A stretch of DNA of 64,000 nucleotides from Patagioenas fasciata (GCF_037038585.1 NC_092522.1:47467661-47531660), one strand, 5' to 3'. Numbered from the stretch's first letter, positions 12,001 through 27,000 are shown. Notes: a model not told the origin generated them from the letters alone. Numbers and translations are program-made.

Positions 12001-15000
12001 ACTGGATCAGAAACCTGAAGCACACCTTGAATCTCTGCCTTCTGTGGATGCTCTGAGGAGATTTATTTCCTTTTCTGGGTTCAATGAAATATTGAAGAAG
12101 CCATCTTATATTGAAGAAAAAAGTAGGTATGTGTGTGCTATAGCTTTGATAATTCTCCAGAATAAATTTGATTAGCATGGAGGAGTGATTAAGATGCTGG
12201 GTTTTCCTGTTCTTTTCTTTTATAACTTTTTGCCAATATAGACACAAACTGTTTACTCAGTTGCCAATATGGACACAAACTGTTTACTCAGTTGCTTTTT
12301 AGTTTTTACATTCAGGTTTTAGAACAGTAAAGCAGCCATAATTGATCAGACCGAAGGTTCTTTTGCTCAGACCTCTAGACTTATGAAGCCAGAGCTGGCT
12401 TTGAACATTGCTTATCCTTATGCGAGCTTAAATATTGTGGGCAAATTAAATAAACCTTGCACAAGCATGTACGCAAGCAAATTTAAATGGAAATTATGTA
12501 TTGTTGGGGAAGGGAAGCCTAAAGCAGGCCTGGGGGTGAAAAAACAAATATTTAGTTAACAAAAAAAGAGATGGACAGCATATAGTGATGTTTCCATTGA
12601 ATATTCTTGCAGATTTTTATGACTGAGGAAACTGCCTGGGCCCAGAACTGATTTTTCTGTGTTTAAAAAACCTTATTGGTAAATTTATGTTCTGTGAACT
12701 TGTCCCGTCTCCCTTGACCCTGTGTAAATTTTAGCATTTTGGAGAAGTATAGTGAGTTTGTACAGTTAAGCTGTTCCTGGTGCAGTAGAAAAGCGCAGGA
12801 CAAATTAATACAATGTGTATTTCAGAATAATACTCTCATTACAGCTTATGTGAAGAAACAACATCCCAAGGATGGGGGAAAATTGTTGCACGCTATGTTC
12901 ATGACCAGTGGATTTGCCTTCGTTTTGTTTTAAATTCATTTCCAACACTGGCTCAAGAGCATGAAGAAACTTCAGAAATGTCATTATTTACAGTTGAAAG
13001 GTCAAGAAAAATTCTAGAGTCTGCATTAGAAGCCCTAACTATTCTTCCTTCAGACCAAGTCCTACCTGTGTTTGACTGCATGAAAGTCCTTGTTCCCAAG
13101 GTAAAAGATAAAACAATTGCACAGTATTAATAGTTTTGGGGTGTGGTGGTTTGTTTGTTGTTTTTTTTTGGGTTTTTTTGTTTTTTTTTTTTTCAAATGT
13201 AACACTTTATTCTCTTTGTTTTCAGCTTCTGGGCTCAGCGGAGTCTCTCTGCATAGAAGCATTTGATTTGGCTTGGAAAATTATATCCTCTTTGAGCAAC
13301 ACACAGCTAATATTTTGGTCCAATCTAAAAGCTTTTGTTCAGTTCATCTTTGATACTGAGGTTCTAGCTGTGGCTGCAAGTGCAAAGCAGCAAGCATATG
13401 CCAAAATAAAAGAGGTCAGTTTATGCTTGTTTCCCAAGAAAGAATTCTTAAATTTTATCTGGATCTAAAAATGTATTTTACTGTTTATTTATCTTTCAGC
13501 TATTGATGTGAGTTTCTCGTTTCCGAAAAGGTACTAGTTTGAGAGTCTAAAGTCAAAAGATGAGAAATGGATTAAGGATAAATATATTCCTTATTCTTGT
13601 AACACAGAAAATGAGATGTACTATTTGTTTATTTTTTTTTTCAGACTGTTGAGTATCTTCTATATTCAGCAAAACAAGTTTTTATTTTTACTTTATATAC
13701 TTTCTCTTGAATATTTTGTTCAGGATTAGCCACCCAAACTGTCACAAACTATCAATATTCTGAAAAAATTGTGCCTTTTTCTAATAGTTCAGTCTTAATG
13801 AAAATATTTTCTTAAATGAAAAGTTAGAACGATTCAAAACTTTAGTAGATACTGTTGAATAAGCCAACTTAACTGCTGCTTTAACAGCCTTTTTTTTTTT
13901 TCTTCTACAAGTCCAGATGTAGAAAACAAAATCATAGTTACCATTGAGTTTGTTTGTTTTGGTTTTTTGTAAAAAGTATGCGGTTATCTGTACTCCAGAA
14001 GTTCCTGCATATATCATGTTGTTCTTTTTTTGAGTCACTAAAACTGTATTCAGTATTGGGATGTCGATTCATCTTGGCTCTAAACACTGTGAAGTTGTTT
14101 ACTCTTTTCTGCATAATCTTTCTTGGGTTTTTTGTTTTTTTCTCCCTCTGAGCATCAATTAAATGCTTGTGCAGAACAGCCGACAGCAAGACTTTTACCG
14201 GAGCAGTAATACTTTATATATTAGTTACCAGTATGTATGTGTTCTTGCCTTAGTGTGCCATGTGCTGCTTTGGCCTTAGGGCAGAAATCGCAATAGGAGG
14301 GGTTGCAGTTTTGCTTTGAAGTCACCATAAATAGCTCTGTCCTGGTGTCAAACTCATAACTGTAAATAATAGCAAATTTCTCAGCTTTATTTTCAGCCCA
14401 GACACTCCAAAATGGTATTTAATAAAATATAGAAAAATTGACACTTCCTGGCTATATAAAATTGCTAGGCTATTTCTGTATTAGCCTTAAGTATCTTAAA
14501 ATATAGTCCCATTTATTTTCTCTTAGTTCTTCTTGAAAGTGTGCTTCAAATGAATGTTACTGTCATCTATTTTAAACAGTAGATAACACTTTGTATTTAT
14601 AGTCGTCATGTGGACCGAAGCCAAAATCAGATACGTATGCAAAGGTGGTAAAATATCTCTTCAGTTTTAGGAATGCTAGCTTTTTCTTTTAATGAATATC
14701 TGTAATGGGTAATTGTATGGTCAGTGTTGTAGTAACTGATGAGCTGTAGTTATTTTTTTGTTTTTCTTTGGTCTTAAAGTTGGTTTAAAGTCTCAGAATT
14801 ACTGTCTTAACTTCAGTGTTAGTATGTCAAGCATTATGTAAGGTGTATTTTGCCGAGTCTTGAGTCTGTGTGACAGCTATCCCGTTGTCTGCAGTGGGAC
14901 ATACCATGGCAGCAGGCACCAAGGAGGTAATGAAGGTCTCCTATACTCAACAAAGGGCATCTGGTCGAGCCACCTTCTGCCCCTTCCTATGAAAATGAAG

Positions 15001-18000
15001 AGAAAGTTCCCAAGCAAGTGCCTACTTACATATATTCTTATCCCACCCTTGGCAGTCCTGGTTGCCATTGACCCCTTATGCAATGGCTGTGCAGTTGTAG
15101 ATACAGAGAAAGGAAAAATGGAACTGCCTGATACTGGTTTGTCACAGAAGCATAATTTTAATTTTGTCTACTGCAGTGCACTCCATCTTTTTAATAGCAG
15201 AAGGGGTGGAACAAAGGGGGTTTGAGCCAAAAAAGGGGAATATTGCTGTGGTAAAATCCGGAAGGGCTTCTGCAGTGGTGCCCAGAGCACTCTGTTCTTA
15301 GGCTTCATTTCTTCTGCTGCTTTTTCCTTTTTTTTCTTTGACTTTTTCAAGTATTGATTGTGCTAGAACTTAAGTTTTTATGTGTGTGCTGCACTTTTAC
15401 TATGTTAATGAAACAGTTGAAAAACATTCCAGGATTTTTAGAAATTAGTAGTAAATGTCATGTGCTTCTCAAGTGAACCACAATAGTTTGATTTTGGAAT
15501 TATTAGGAAAGCTACAATGCCTGTCTATGCATTAAAAGAAAACTTTATTAAAAAAGACGCAGTGTTTCGGGCTGGGGGGGTGGTGTTGTTTAGTGTTAGT
15601 TTTTTTTTTATTTAGTATTTATTTGTTTTGTTTTTCCCCAAAAGGTGTTTCTTCAGAGTGCATTTCAGTATTTCAATTTAGGCTCTTTGTGAACTTCTTG
15701 GCGCTTTATTCCTTAGCAATTCAGAACAACTTTCTCTAATACAAACAGAGTTATTGTCAGAGAATTTTCACATTATGAACAGTATTGTTTCGGAGCAGGG
15801 AAGAGAAGAAGCTTTGTCTTCTAAGAGCTGTCACATCTTCTGGAAAACCATTCTCATTGACATCTCTAATCGATGTTGTCTGAAAAGGAATTTATAAAAA
15901 AATCTACCTGTTAATTCTGGATCTCCCTGTCCTTCCCAAATGCTTGCCGTTTCATAAAAAAAAGCTACTTTGTAGCTGAAGTTTACTCTTGCACTTAGCT
16001 TAATGAAGGGAGTAGGGAAGGAAAATTTTGGGACGGCTTTTCTTGTTTTGTTTTTCTCCTTTTTGGAGGATTTCTAGATAGCAGTTTCATGTATCTTGAT
16101 ATGCTTCCCTCAAAAAAAAAAGCCCACAAAAAAACCAGACAAACAAAAAACAACAAAAAACAAAACCAAATAAAACCAAAAGTAAATGGTACAAAGATGT
16201 TTTTCCACATTAACTACAAACTTGAACTTCAACATGAATGTAATCCTTACTAAAGAAGAGAATTTGTGATACAGCTACCTATGAAAGAAATTTTGTTGAT
16301 TTTTTTTTTTTTTTTTTTTCCCTAAACTGATAAGGATTGATTAGAAACACCACATTTGTAGTCACTGAAGTAAGCTCAGGTGCATTTCTTCCATTTATCA
16401 GGAGCAAAGCATCTGGTGTTATAGAAGTGAACCTTGCTTAAACGGATATCTTTTGTTAACATAAACGTGTACTGGGCCAATTGTTGCCCATTTACGTGTC
16501 CTTAGAATGGGGAATAGTAAGTAGACTGAACAAAGAATTAACCTAAGCAGATCTAGGATGCAGAAAGAAATCAGGCCTGCTAAAATAGATACCACTGCAA
16601 TATTATTCTAATAATTCTAGGACTTCTGCAAACTAAATTTTGAATCTTTTATTTCTTCTTATTTTCAGATAATTTTCAAGCTCATAGATATGTCCACTAC
16701 AAAGACTGGAGTCTTCAATGTAGTCCTTAGTCATTGTTGTCGATCTTGGATATTTCCCACTGTTGATGAGGGAAGTGCCTTGACAAACGCTTTCTTAAAT
16801 GCTGGAAATTATTGTGAACTTATCACTGAGGCTTGTGTCTTTGGAACTGTATTCAGGAGGGATCAAAGGTATAAAAAATATCTTTATGATTATATTTGCT
16901 ATTATTCTGTGCACTTTGTTTTCTTTTAAAATTTGAGATAATTATTGAAGGGTTTTTTTTATGCTATTCTACTAATTTTGTGACTTTGTCATCTTTCCTA
17001 TGTGAAGACTTATTCAGGATGTGCATGCCTTCATAGAAAATCTTGGAGAAAATTGTGCAGCAAATGTTGTTACAGAAAGGTAATGATTTTGAGGATACAT
17101 CTTAGAATCTTTAGTCTGAATAGTGTCTTTGGTACAATTGATAGTACAATAAATAGGAAAGATGCTCTTTTTGAAGTCAGCTTCGTATATTCTTAACCTT
17201 TAATATCGGTCCACGGGATATACGTCACATTACATTCGTATTTCAAACACAAAACGTAAAAAAAAGTTAAGTATTTTCAGGAAAATACATCCCATTTGTT
17301 AACCTGAATGGAACTTGAAATAACTACTTCCTCGTTGTTTCACCTTGTAAAAGAAATACTTCTTAGGATGCAGATATTTTACTGACGGTTAAGAGACTCG
17401 GGATTTAATGCAGCCAGATTTGGAGCTTGACTTTTTAACATTGGCTGTTGGCCTTTTTAGCTTGCATACTGGCCATAGGTTCTGTCTCCAGTTTTTTGAA
17501 AGAGGGACATTGGCTGCTGGATTATTTGAACTTCGTTTGTAGCTTCGCTCCCACCTTTACTCAGTGGAAGAAAGTCAGAGAAACAGTTTAATACAGTGTT
17601 TGCTAGTTGCCAAGACCTGAGTTTCTAAAAATCTGCTACCACTTCTAGTTCAGTACTCCTGTATTTTCTCCCAGGAGTTTTTTGGTTTCCAAAACCTCTG
17701 ATTGTGACAGTCTGCAGGTGTGTGATGCTTTGTTACCTATAATGCCATTAATTCTGCTCTTGGCATTAATTATGCCAGATGTCCCTGAGTAACTAATATC
17801 AATCGAGTATGGTTTTGGACTAGAATAAATATTTGACCAAAACTGTAAGCATGAATTAGTTGTTTAAAGATTACAGTTTAGAAAAACTTCTTTATATTAC
17901 AGCTATTTCTGTAGAAGATTATCTTAAACACTTAGATGGTATTGAAGACCTGTAGATAGAAACAGGGGCAGGTTATCTGGAGCTCACTACTTTTGTTCAT

Positions 18001-21000
18001 CAGCAACTATGGACAGAGCTTAAAATTCTGGTTCTGGGTATTTGCATATTGTCTCAATACAGACAACTTGTTCAAGATGATGTTTGGTGCTTTTTTATAA
18101 TTCAGGAATTATCCTGGTGTGAACAAGTAGAGTTTTTTGTTTTTTTTTTTTTTAATTAATATTTTACAGTACAAATCGAGATGATCACTACGTTCGGGTT
18201 TGTGCTATTAAATTTCTGTGCTTGTTGGATGGATCAAATATCTTGCATAAGACGTTCATAGAAGACATTTTCATCAAACTGCTTGATAAGGTAAACTTCA
18301 TTTCTCTTGGTATATAAATGTAATGTTAGTACAATTATTAATACACAGAGTGTTTACAGTTGACAGGATGTATTCACAGTTTTTTGTATAGCCTGTCTAG
18401 ATTTGCCCAGTAATATTCCTTCTTTGTTTTTTTGTTACGAGACAGGAGTTAATTCAGCCAACCCAAAACAGTAAAAAATGTCTTTCATGTTTATTTTTCT
18501 TTTTAATGGATTTTCTAACTTCACAAAACATTATACAGATTGTAACCATTGTTCCATTAAGAATGTTCTTTTATGCTGCATTTTGAAGCACCACATTTCA
18601 CTTTAACAATTGCAGACTACCTTTTGAGTTGAGAACTGTTGTCTCCTCAGAAGACCTTTATAAATAGGATTAATGGAGAAGGTTGGGTCTGATTTTCGTT
18701 TATATCACAGCTACTTATGCATTGGCACTAGTGTAAAATCAATGGTAAATTACTACAGCTGCTATTACAGCATCACCCATGCATTCTAGCACTATAGAAT
18801 TCTGCTGTTGCCTGAAGAACAAGAAATGGGTGGTTCTTCATTCCTGTAAATTAAGTACTGGAGTAAAATGGTTAATATTTGTGTTTTAAGATTGATCAAG
18901 TGGCAGAAGTGATCTTCAAAAGTTACTTCCTTACTTGCTTAAACATGTAAAAATAAAGTGTATTTGCATTTTAATATTAATATAGGACTTGGATGACCAA
19001 ATAATTTTCTTCTGAAAAAATTAACGAAATTGTTTTGACTGTCATGTGTTCTGAAGGCCAAAACAGAGCATGTAGAGAAAGGACGTGAGCTATACGTGAA
19101 CATGAATGGCAAATCTTTTTAAAGCTCTGTTTATCTCATCTATTGTCTTTCATGTAAAACATCTTATTGCAGAATATCAATTCTGTCTTAAAACTAGGGC
19201 TGTAGTTACAAACTGATCTAATTGATAGCATGACTAAACCCATTTTGAAAATGTAGACTGAAGGATAGATGTTTCCATTTACACAGTCATCTCTTCTCCT
19301 AGGGTCTTTAGTTTTTATATACCTAAATGACAGCTTGAGTCTTCATGCTTCATTTTAATAGTACTATTTTAGTTATTCATATACGGTAGATGCTGTAAAT
19401 TCATCAAGTTTCTGCTGTTTGAAGAGTCTTAATACCTAACATTTTTCTGCTCTTAAGTATAAATACTAAGTGGAATTGTATTTTTTTTTTCAAATTTCCA
19501 AACTTCTCATGGACCAGCTTCAAAATTTTATTCTAAATAAATGAAATTAGTGTATTTTTCCTAACTTTATATTTAAGGTGGATACTAGCTGTGCACTAGA
19601 TGTTGCTTCCTCAGAACAATAAAGTATATTTACATATATTCAATTTTAAAGGAAAAATGGGTTCTAAACCTTTCAATTTGCTTTTAGGATGAACTGGTAT
19701 CCAGATCTAGAACGCGCTATTATGCAAACTCTTTACAGCATAGGATTAAAAACCGGGTATGGCAGACACTCCTCATTCTTCTTCCGAAGCTTGACCAGGT
19801 ATTGCTCTTCACTGTAAATTCTTAAACAGATAAATAAATACCTACTTTCAAGAATAATTTCATTTTCATGCAGACTGCACGTTAAATTACAGCAGGGTGT
19901 AAAAGGTATGTAATCTCTGTGCTTGATGTAGAAGCTTTGTGTGGTTTCATTCTTTCGGTCTGAAATCATGGATTTATGATTCATTTCTAGAGGTCACTGA
20001 AAACTAGTTCTTGGATTTGGGAATTATAGCAGACTAGATTGTTTCTGTTTAAAACTGTGCTATCTGATTTAAAGCTTTTCATTTAGAAGAAATGTTGCTA
20101 CTTTATGAACACTCAGAAAATTGAGAAATTTTAGTTTCACCTAATGCATTTTCACAGTGTAATTAAATGGTTCTAAAATGTTTTCATTTGTTATATTATG
20201 ATAAAGCTAAGAATGTTCTTTTATTTAGAATTTTTATCTTCATGGAAATAACTCTAACAATATACTAAATGATTATCTGATTTTGTTTTCTCAGAATTTT
20301 TTGTGTGGAATCCTTGACAAAGTTTTCCAGGCTGGATTTGATAACAATCAGGCATCTGTGAAATACTTCATAGAATGGATTGTTATCCTGAGTCTACATA
20401 AATACCCCCGATTCCTTAATAAATTCTGGGATTGCTTTTGCTACGTAAGTAAGAACTTTTGCATTCAGTTGAAGAGTAATCTGAAAAAAGAGAGTACCGT
20501 TTGTCTTCCCATACGTTCTTTTTTTTCCTATAGATTCGAGTTTTCCGTTACCTTCTATAACGTACTCAGGGCAGAGGGGAGCTGGTGTAGTGAGTCAGAG
20601 CACTCTTTGCAGTCCCCAATAAAAGAACCACCAGGAATACATTCCAAGTTTGGGAAGATGACGCAAGTCACTTGTTTCCACACACAGGTTTAGTCTTCTG
20701 CGTAATGATGTTTGTCAGTAGGAACATGACTTGCACAACATGTATCCAATTTGCAGCTTTTAATGTGGACTTCTCTCACAGCAGAGTTCTGCAGTGTCGT
20801 TCCAAAACTGGAGGCAGGCATTATGGTCCCAAAAGTCGTGAAACGGTTGACTGAGAACTGACTTCCTAGCGTTTCATTTGTATGTCTTGGGTTCTTTTTA
20901 AGTAATTACCTGTAAGAGTTGACCTGCATCAGTTCTCTGCATTGATACCCTTGAATTTGTTAGCATTATGCATTAGGCTGAGTAAAAAATGTATGTGCTT

Positions 21001-24000
21001 TTATCTCCTCCAGTGTATGGGAAGATTTGACTTGCAGTGGTGCCTCTGCTGAAGCTCACCAGTAGTTAAACAGAGATGTCTTCTTGTTTACATAGGCTTG
21101 TCTATATAGCCTAATAGCTATCCTAGTTTTCTTTAAAAACAAAGAGTAGGACAAGAATAAAAATTAGATTAAAAAAAAATGAGAAAACTGCATATATACT
21201 TTTCTTTTTAACCAAAACCAGGCAGGTGTTTAATCCTGGTCTGAGACAACTGTGCTTGCTGGTGATTTTTGGTGTGGTTTTGGGGATTTTTTTTTTTGCT
21301 TGTTTTCTAGGTAGGGGAAAAAATTCTTTCAGTAAACAATTTGTACTTTAAGTGCATAAAGATAGCTTCTTGTGCTTATTTGAACTGATGAAAAGTGCTG
21401 TAAGGGATGTAACCTTTTGCCATTTCGTGATTCTTTCCAAGAGCTCAGGCATCTGAAATTGCTTTCATTTTAGTAGATTGTAACCTATTGGATCAAAGCG
21501 ATCTCATGCTGATAACAAATGTACTGAACCACAGTGGGCCCATTCGGACAGAGGGAGCAGAAAGCACAGATTGTATTTTCAGAGGCTACCTTGGAAAATG
21601 ATGACTCTGAAAAGGATTTTCAGGGTCATATTGGAAAAATAAGCTGAACTTGAGCGCCCAGTGCAGTGCTGTGGCAATATGGATTGGTAGGAACTGTATT
21701 TGTGAAGAAAAGTGGTGAATAGAACTGTGTGTGAAAACATTTCTTCCAGTACAGAACATGGGTGAGGCTATTTGTTCTGAATCTGGTACCCAAGTTTGTA
21801 ATGATGTGGAAAAGTGTGAGCACTAAAAAGAGTGTCCAAGGTTTTTATTGGGTTTAGAGGGTTTTTTTGACACAGGGTGGCTGAAAATACAGTGAATTTG
21901 GATTGAATTTTAGCCCATTTACACTGATGTGTACTTTGTTCTGATCAATGTGTTAATAAAAAGGAAATAATTTGTTAGGAAAAATGAAATCTTAATAATA
22001 GGATCTTTATATTTTAGTAAATTTTTCTGTGGAAGCAGTTTTTTGATAGCGTTGATGCTGCATCTGCAGAACATGCCGTGAAAGGTTATAGGGTGTAAAA
22101 ACATTTTTATATACACGTATTTCCTGTTACGTTCTCCTTTGCTTTAGGGTGAAGAAAAGCTTAAAACAAGCATCTGCACGTTTTTATCAGTGTTATCACA
22201 CTTTGACATCATTCTTCAGAATACCTCAGAGAAGGTAAGTTTGACTAAAAGTGCTCATTCTTTATTCAGTTACTGTATGTGGATTTCTGAAATAAAAAAC
22301 ATTTTTGCAGTCTGTTTTCAAAACCTTCTTAATGCCCACTTCCTACTAAGGTATCCTTTGATATGGAAAACACCAACTCTTCCTGTCACCTCTGTAACAT
22401 ATTGGACTTTGAAAATTAGCTAAATGGCAGATGTTCTGGCTACAAAGGGTTTGATTACCTGTGAGGTTTTCTAGAATATCTACTCTACTTTTAACTGAAT
22501 ATGTGGATGCACCTGGGTTTGTTTTTCTTTCTGTTCTTGTTTAACCTGCATGAAATTGGGCAGACATAACCTGGAAGAAGGTGATGTTTCTGTAGAATGA
22601 CACTCATATATGGTTTTTGGCAATAGCTAGACCATTTTACATTTAGAATTCTGTATTTGGAATTCTGAATTTATTTACTTTACTTCAAAATGGATGAAAT
22701 ACAGTCAAGTGTTACATTAGATCAACTACTTCACATCTGTAGCAATCCAGGAATTTGTTATATTTTACCATTTGTATACGTTTGCAAGATCAGCTTCCTA
22801 AGTGCTAGAAAATCAGAAGTAAATGGAGGTTTCCATGTATGCAGAATAATGATTTTCCAAGCAAATTAATTTTCAAAACTGAAGTGCGGCTGTAGATCTG
22901 TGCCCTAGTGAGAAGGAAGGAAATCAGTACCATGTTCTGCAGCTTGTATTTGCACATATATGTATGTACTGTTAAAGTTTTGGACTTTCTGAAAGACTTT
23001 TGAGGAAGCCAGTGTTTCTTGGGCCACTCTTTTCTACTTCTAAATCGTACATTAATACTTAACATAAATGACTTATTTATCTTTGCTTTTTTAGAAGCCA
23101 GCTTTGAAGAAGGCTCTCATAGTTGTCCTGCAGTGGTGTTTCAACCATAATTTCAGCGTTCGACTTTATGCATTGGTTGCCCTTAAAAAAATCTGGGGTA
23201 TGTGCAGAATGTTGCATGTGGAAGAATTCGAAGCTCTGACACCCGTTATTGAATCCAGCCTTCAACAAGTGGAAAACATGCATGGCACAGGGTTAGTAAC
23301 ATTTTTCTGACTTGAAGCTTAATATTCGTTCTTCTGAGTCATTTGCAGCAAGTCTAATTTTCTAAATTAGCACTTGATAATTTCTCTGGGTTTTTAAGTG
23401 GGAGTGGGTGGGGTGCGGTATTCTGTTTAAAAATAAACCAAGACTGGGAAATTGAAAGTAATTATCAGCAAAGAAGATGAAGTGGTAATTTAGTGTAGCA
23501 TTACTGTCTGATGGCATGTTTGAACAGTAATCATAGTTTAGGGGTGCAGTAAAAAGGACTGTTGGGAGTGTTTAATTTTCTTACCTGATGGTTTTTGAAA
23601 TACAAATCATTCTTCCAAGCTTCCTGGTACCAGTAAATTCTCAAATATAAAATCTGAAATGTTTTCTGTGTTAGTATTTGAAAAAACTCCTGTGGGGGAA
23701 AAAAGATGGATAGGGAAAGTAATTGTAGGTGATGATTAAATGAGCTTTACCTAAATGCTTTTCCGCTTACTGATTTGGAAATATAACAATTCAGTTAAAT
23801 TTTATGCTGTGTGTTTGTATCCTTTTTTTTTTTAGTCCTGCTTTTAGGAGTTATTTAAAACTATTTAGGATTTCTGACAGTGTTGTCAGCCAACACAAAC
23901 TTAGGACTGCTACTGACATGCATGGTGGTTTGGGTTTTTGAGAACTTTAATATTAATTTCTCTGATCAGAGTCACTGTTAAATCACATGTCAAGACAGAG

Positions 24001-27000
24001 GATAGGGAAAAGCAGCGGAAGAGGAGTCTGCTTTTCTTTTTTCATTTGGACAACCAGAACTTGTCAGTGAACCAACGGCTAGTATTTAGTTTCCTTCAGA
24101 GACCTAGGTGGGATACTCTTTCTAGTGAAACTTGCTTCTTTTGGTAATAGTATTTGGAGGCCTTGAAACATAAATAAGACTTATTTCCTGAATGCTGGTT
24201 GTGGTTTTTGCTTGGTTGGTTGGCTCGTGGGGTTTTTTTGTTGGTTGGCTGGTTTGTTTGTTTTGGTGGTTGGTTTGTTTGTTTTGGTGGTTGGTTGTTT
24301 TTGGTTTTGTTTTGGTTGGTTTGGGGTTTTTGTTGGTGGTGGTTTTTTTGTTTGGTTTTGTGGTTTTTGTTTTGTTGGGGGTAGGGAGTGTTTCTTGTTT
24401 GTTTTCTTAATGGGTCCTTACTTAATTGTTGAAGTATTTTCTTTCCCATACAGTATGCAGGAAATACAGTCAGGGTGCTTTATTCCAATTTGACAATTTA
24501 AAGAAAAAAAAATCTCGTACGTTGCCTTTTTTTGTGCATCTTGCTTTACTTTCTGCAATTGCAGGAATGCTAGAAGGAACTGGCAGCGAATCCAAGATCA
24601 TTTCTTCTTTGCAACATTTCATCCACTTGGGGATTATAGTCTAGAGGCAAGTCCAAAACTATTGCTGATCATTCTACTTGCATAGTTTTACAACTATATA
24701 TTTAACTTCCTTTGTGTGTTATAATATAGGATGAATAATGATCAACTGTTGTTCATTTAAAACTCTGAAAAATTACTTCACCTAAATTGTGATGGATTTT
24801 AGACTAAGACCGCAGCTTAATTCTCTAATACCGTGTTAAAAACCTAGTTCAGTTAAGAAGTTACGTGTGATGAATGTGCCCATCTGTGTCGGAGTTAATC
24901 AGGTTTTATATTTGTGTCTTGAAGAGTTTCTTCTAATAACTAAGGAGCATCTACTTAGTCACATGTAGTTTGTTAATTTTTTTGAGACATCTGCTTGAGG
25001 TTGCTTAACTAAATTGTTGTTTGATATGAATGGGATACAGATACATAACTCCTAAAGCATCTTTTTCAGTTATCCTTTTTGCCACAGCCAAAATAACTGA
25101 GAGCTGAATAAACACTGAGGAAAGGCAAGCAGAATAAGGGTGCAGATAAAAACTAGAGAGGAACTAACATGAAAATAGAAGGTAAACATGAATGTGAAGA
25201 GGGCTACGTGTGTTCTGGCACAAATAGTGCCACCTTTCAGAGAAGAATTTTTTTTTTTAACTGATGTTCTGTAAAATATTTTTGGAACACTTAAATATGC
25301 TAGATATGACTTAGGAAAATTTGGAAGTCAAAATCTTGAACAAGAAAAAAGTTATTAAGGCTAATACTTGTTAAGTACTGAAAAGTATTTAGGGTGCATC
25401 TTCACCTTCCACTTGAGGGTGCATTGGGATGAACAAAATATACGGGTTTTAAACTCTTGATCTTATTCAGCCTTTCCCGTGCTATGTGCATTTGTTCCTC
25501 CATGATAGATTGTGGTTAGCTGTATGGGTAGTGCTGAGTTGGATTTTACCTTTTTCCTTTTTTATGTTAAATCAATTCACATTCTTTGCTAGCAGTTCAT
25601 GAAGGCATCTTGAAAACTCTTTAGTGTTACACATAAAACATTTTCACAAGACCCCTGTGCTGAGAAGCATAGCAGCAATTCTAGAGTTTCAGAACAGTAA
25701 TTAATGCAGATCTTAAAAAATGGCTAATCAGAGAGAGATGGAAAGTAGATTTATGAAAGTTTGGGATAGCACTATATATAAAGTGATGAATATTGAGAGA
25801 TATATCAATAAGTTGTATCAAGTGATGAGAAAAACAAGTATTAAAATAACAGAATACTAGATAAAAGATGTGTGTGATAAAGTTACCAGTGGTTAATTAA
25901 TTACGTATTTTACTTGCTTTAGTGGTGCTCTGCTAATAACACTGTTATATTGCAGACAATATTTTACGCTCTTCCCCGTCTTTCGGAACTTGCTGAAGAT
26001 GAGTGGATCTCGCTTACTAAATTTGACAGATTCACTGATGTTCCTTTGCCATCAACGTTTCAGTGGTATCATTCTCGAATGGAACTTCTTGATCTGAAAC
26101 CAAGTGACTGGTCTCAGCAAGACATGGGTAAAATATAGCTAATTTATATTAAATATAATTGGTTTTACGTAGTAGCTGTATACATCTGTATTCAATCTGA
26201 TATCTTACATTATCCTGCTGGAGTAGCCTTGTGTCTACATGAGCAGAGTATGTGCCATAAAATAATAGCAGATGACTAATGATGTGTACAGTATTAGCAT
26301 TTAGATAATCATCTTCACCGAAGCAGTAGTTTAGTTACCATTTGCATAGTCATATGACCAATGCTTTTTTTTATAGGTTCAAATTCAGTTGAAACAGATA
26401 GCCAGACAGAATGGACTGATGTTCAGAAAAAGATTATACCCTGGAAGAACAGCACTCCTAGTTTAGACCTGGAAATGGTATTTCAGGATCGTGCTACTAA
26501 ACTTGGTAAATCAAACAGCAGACTGATAGTGGTGGCTTCGCTTATTGATAAACCTACCAATTTAGGAGGTAAGGTTGATTGCACGTTTTTAAACTTTTTA
26601 GATCTTAGAGTACTTACACATAGCATGCATTAATTAAATAGAACAATGCGGTAAATCATGCTTACTCTTTTTAATATTCCTTATCACAGTTGAGTTTTTC
26701 AACTATGTATGCAATTAAAGGAACTAATTTGCTTTTACATTTTTTTCTATAGCAGTTAAGCCAAATCTTGCCAATGTACTAGTTTCTCATGACTGTTGGA
26801 CAGGAAAGTGCCCATTCTGATTAAGTACTCCTTCACAATATCGTGCAAGCTGTGACAAAATAAATCCTGCAAATACTTTATTGCATTGCACTTGGTGTTG
26901 TCAGCAGTTTAAATAACTGCAGTGAGACTCTTAATGAAAAATAAGCCCACAAGCTGGTGCTGTTTGCCCTGTAATGCTCTCATCTGTCATTCTCTCAAGC

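Larger units (their letters stand above)
9444..16668 (+). other. TARBP1 introns between exons 8 and 13 (noncoding content)
   Basis: Excluding exons 9-12, this is AT-rich intron. Contents are an A/C tract at 10,003-10,137, a very AT-rich stretch at about 10,430-10,680, a 31-bp tandem duplication at 12,230-12,295, a T/G tract at 13,137-13,196, an A/C tract at 16,111-16,182 and a 20-T run ending at 16,319. I see no other gene. Confidence 0.6.

Noticed and set aside
24096-24493. Several overlapping frames with W/F/V-rich or Q/N/K-rich proteins
   Set aside because: They are translations of the G/T-rich low-complexity block and have extreme composition.
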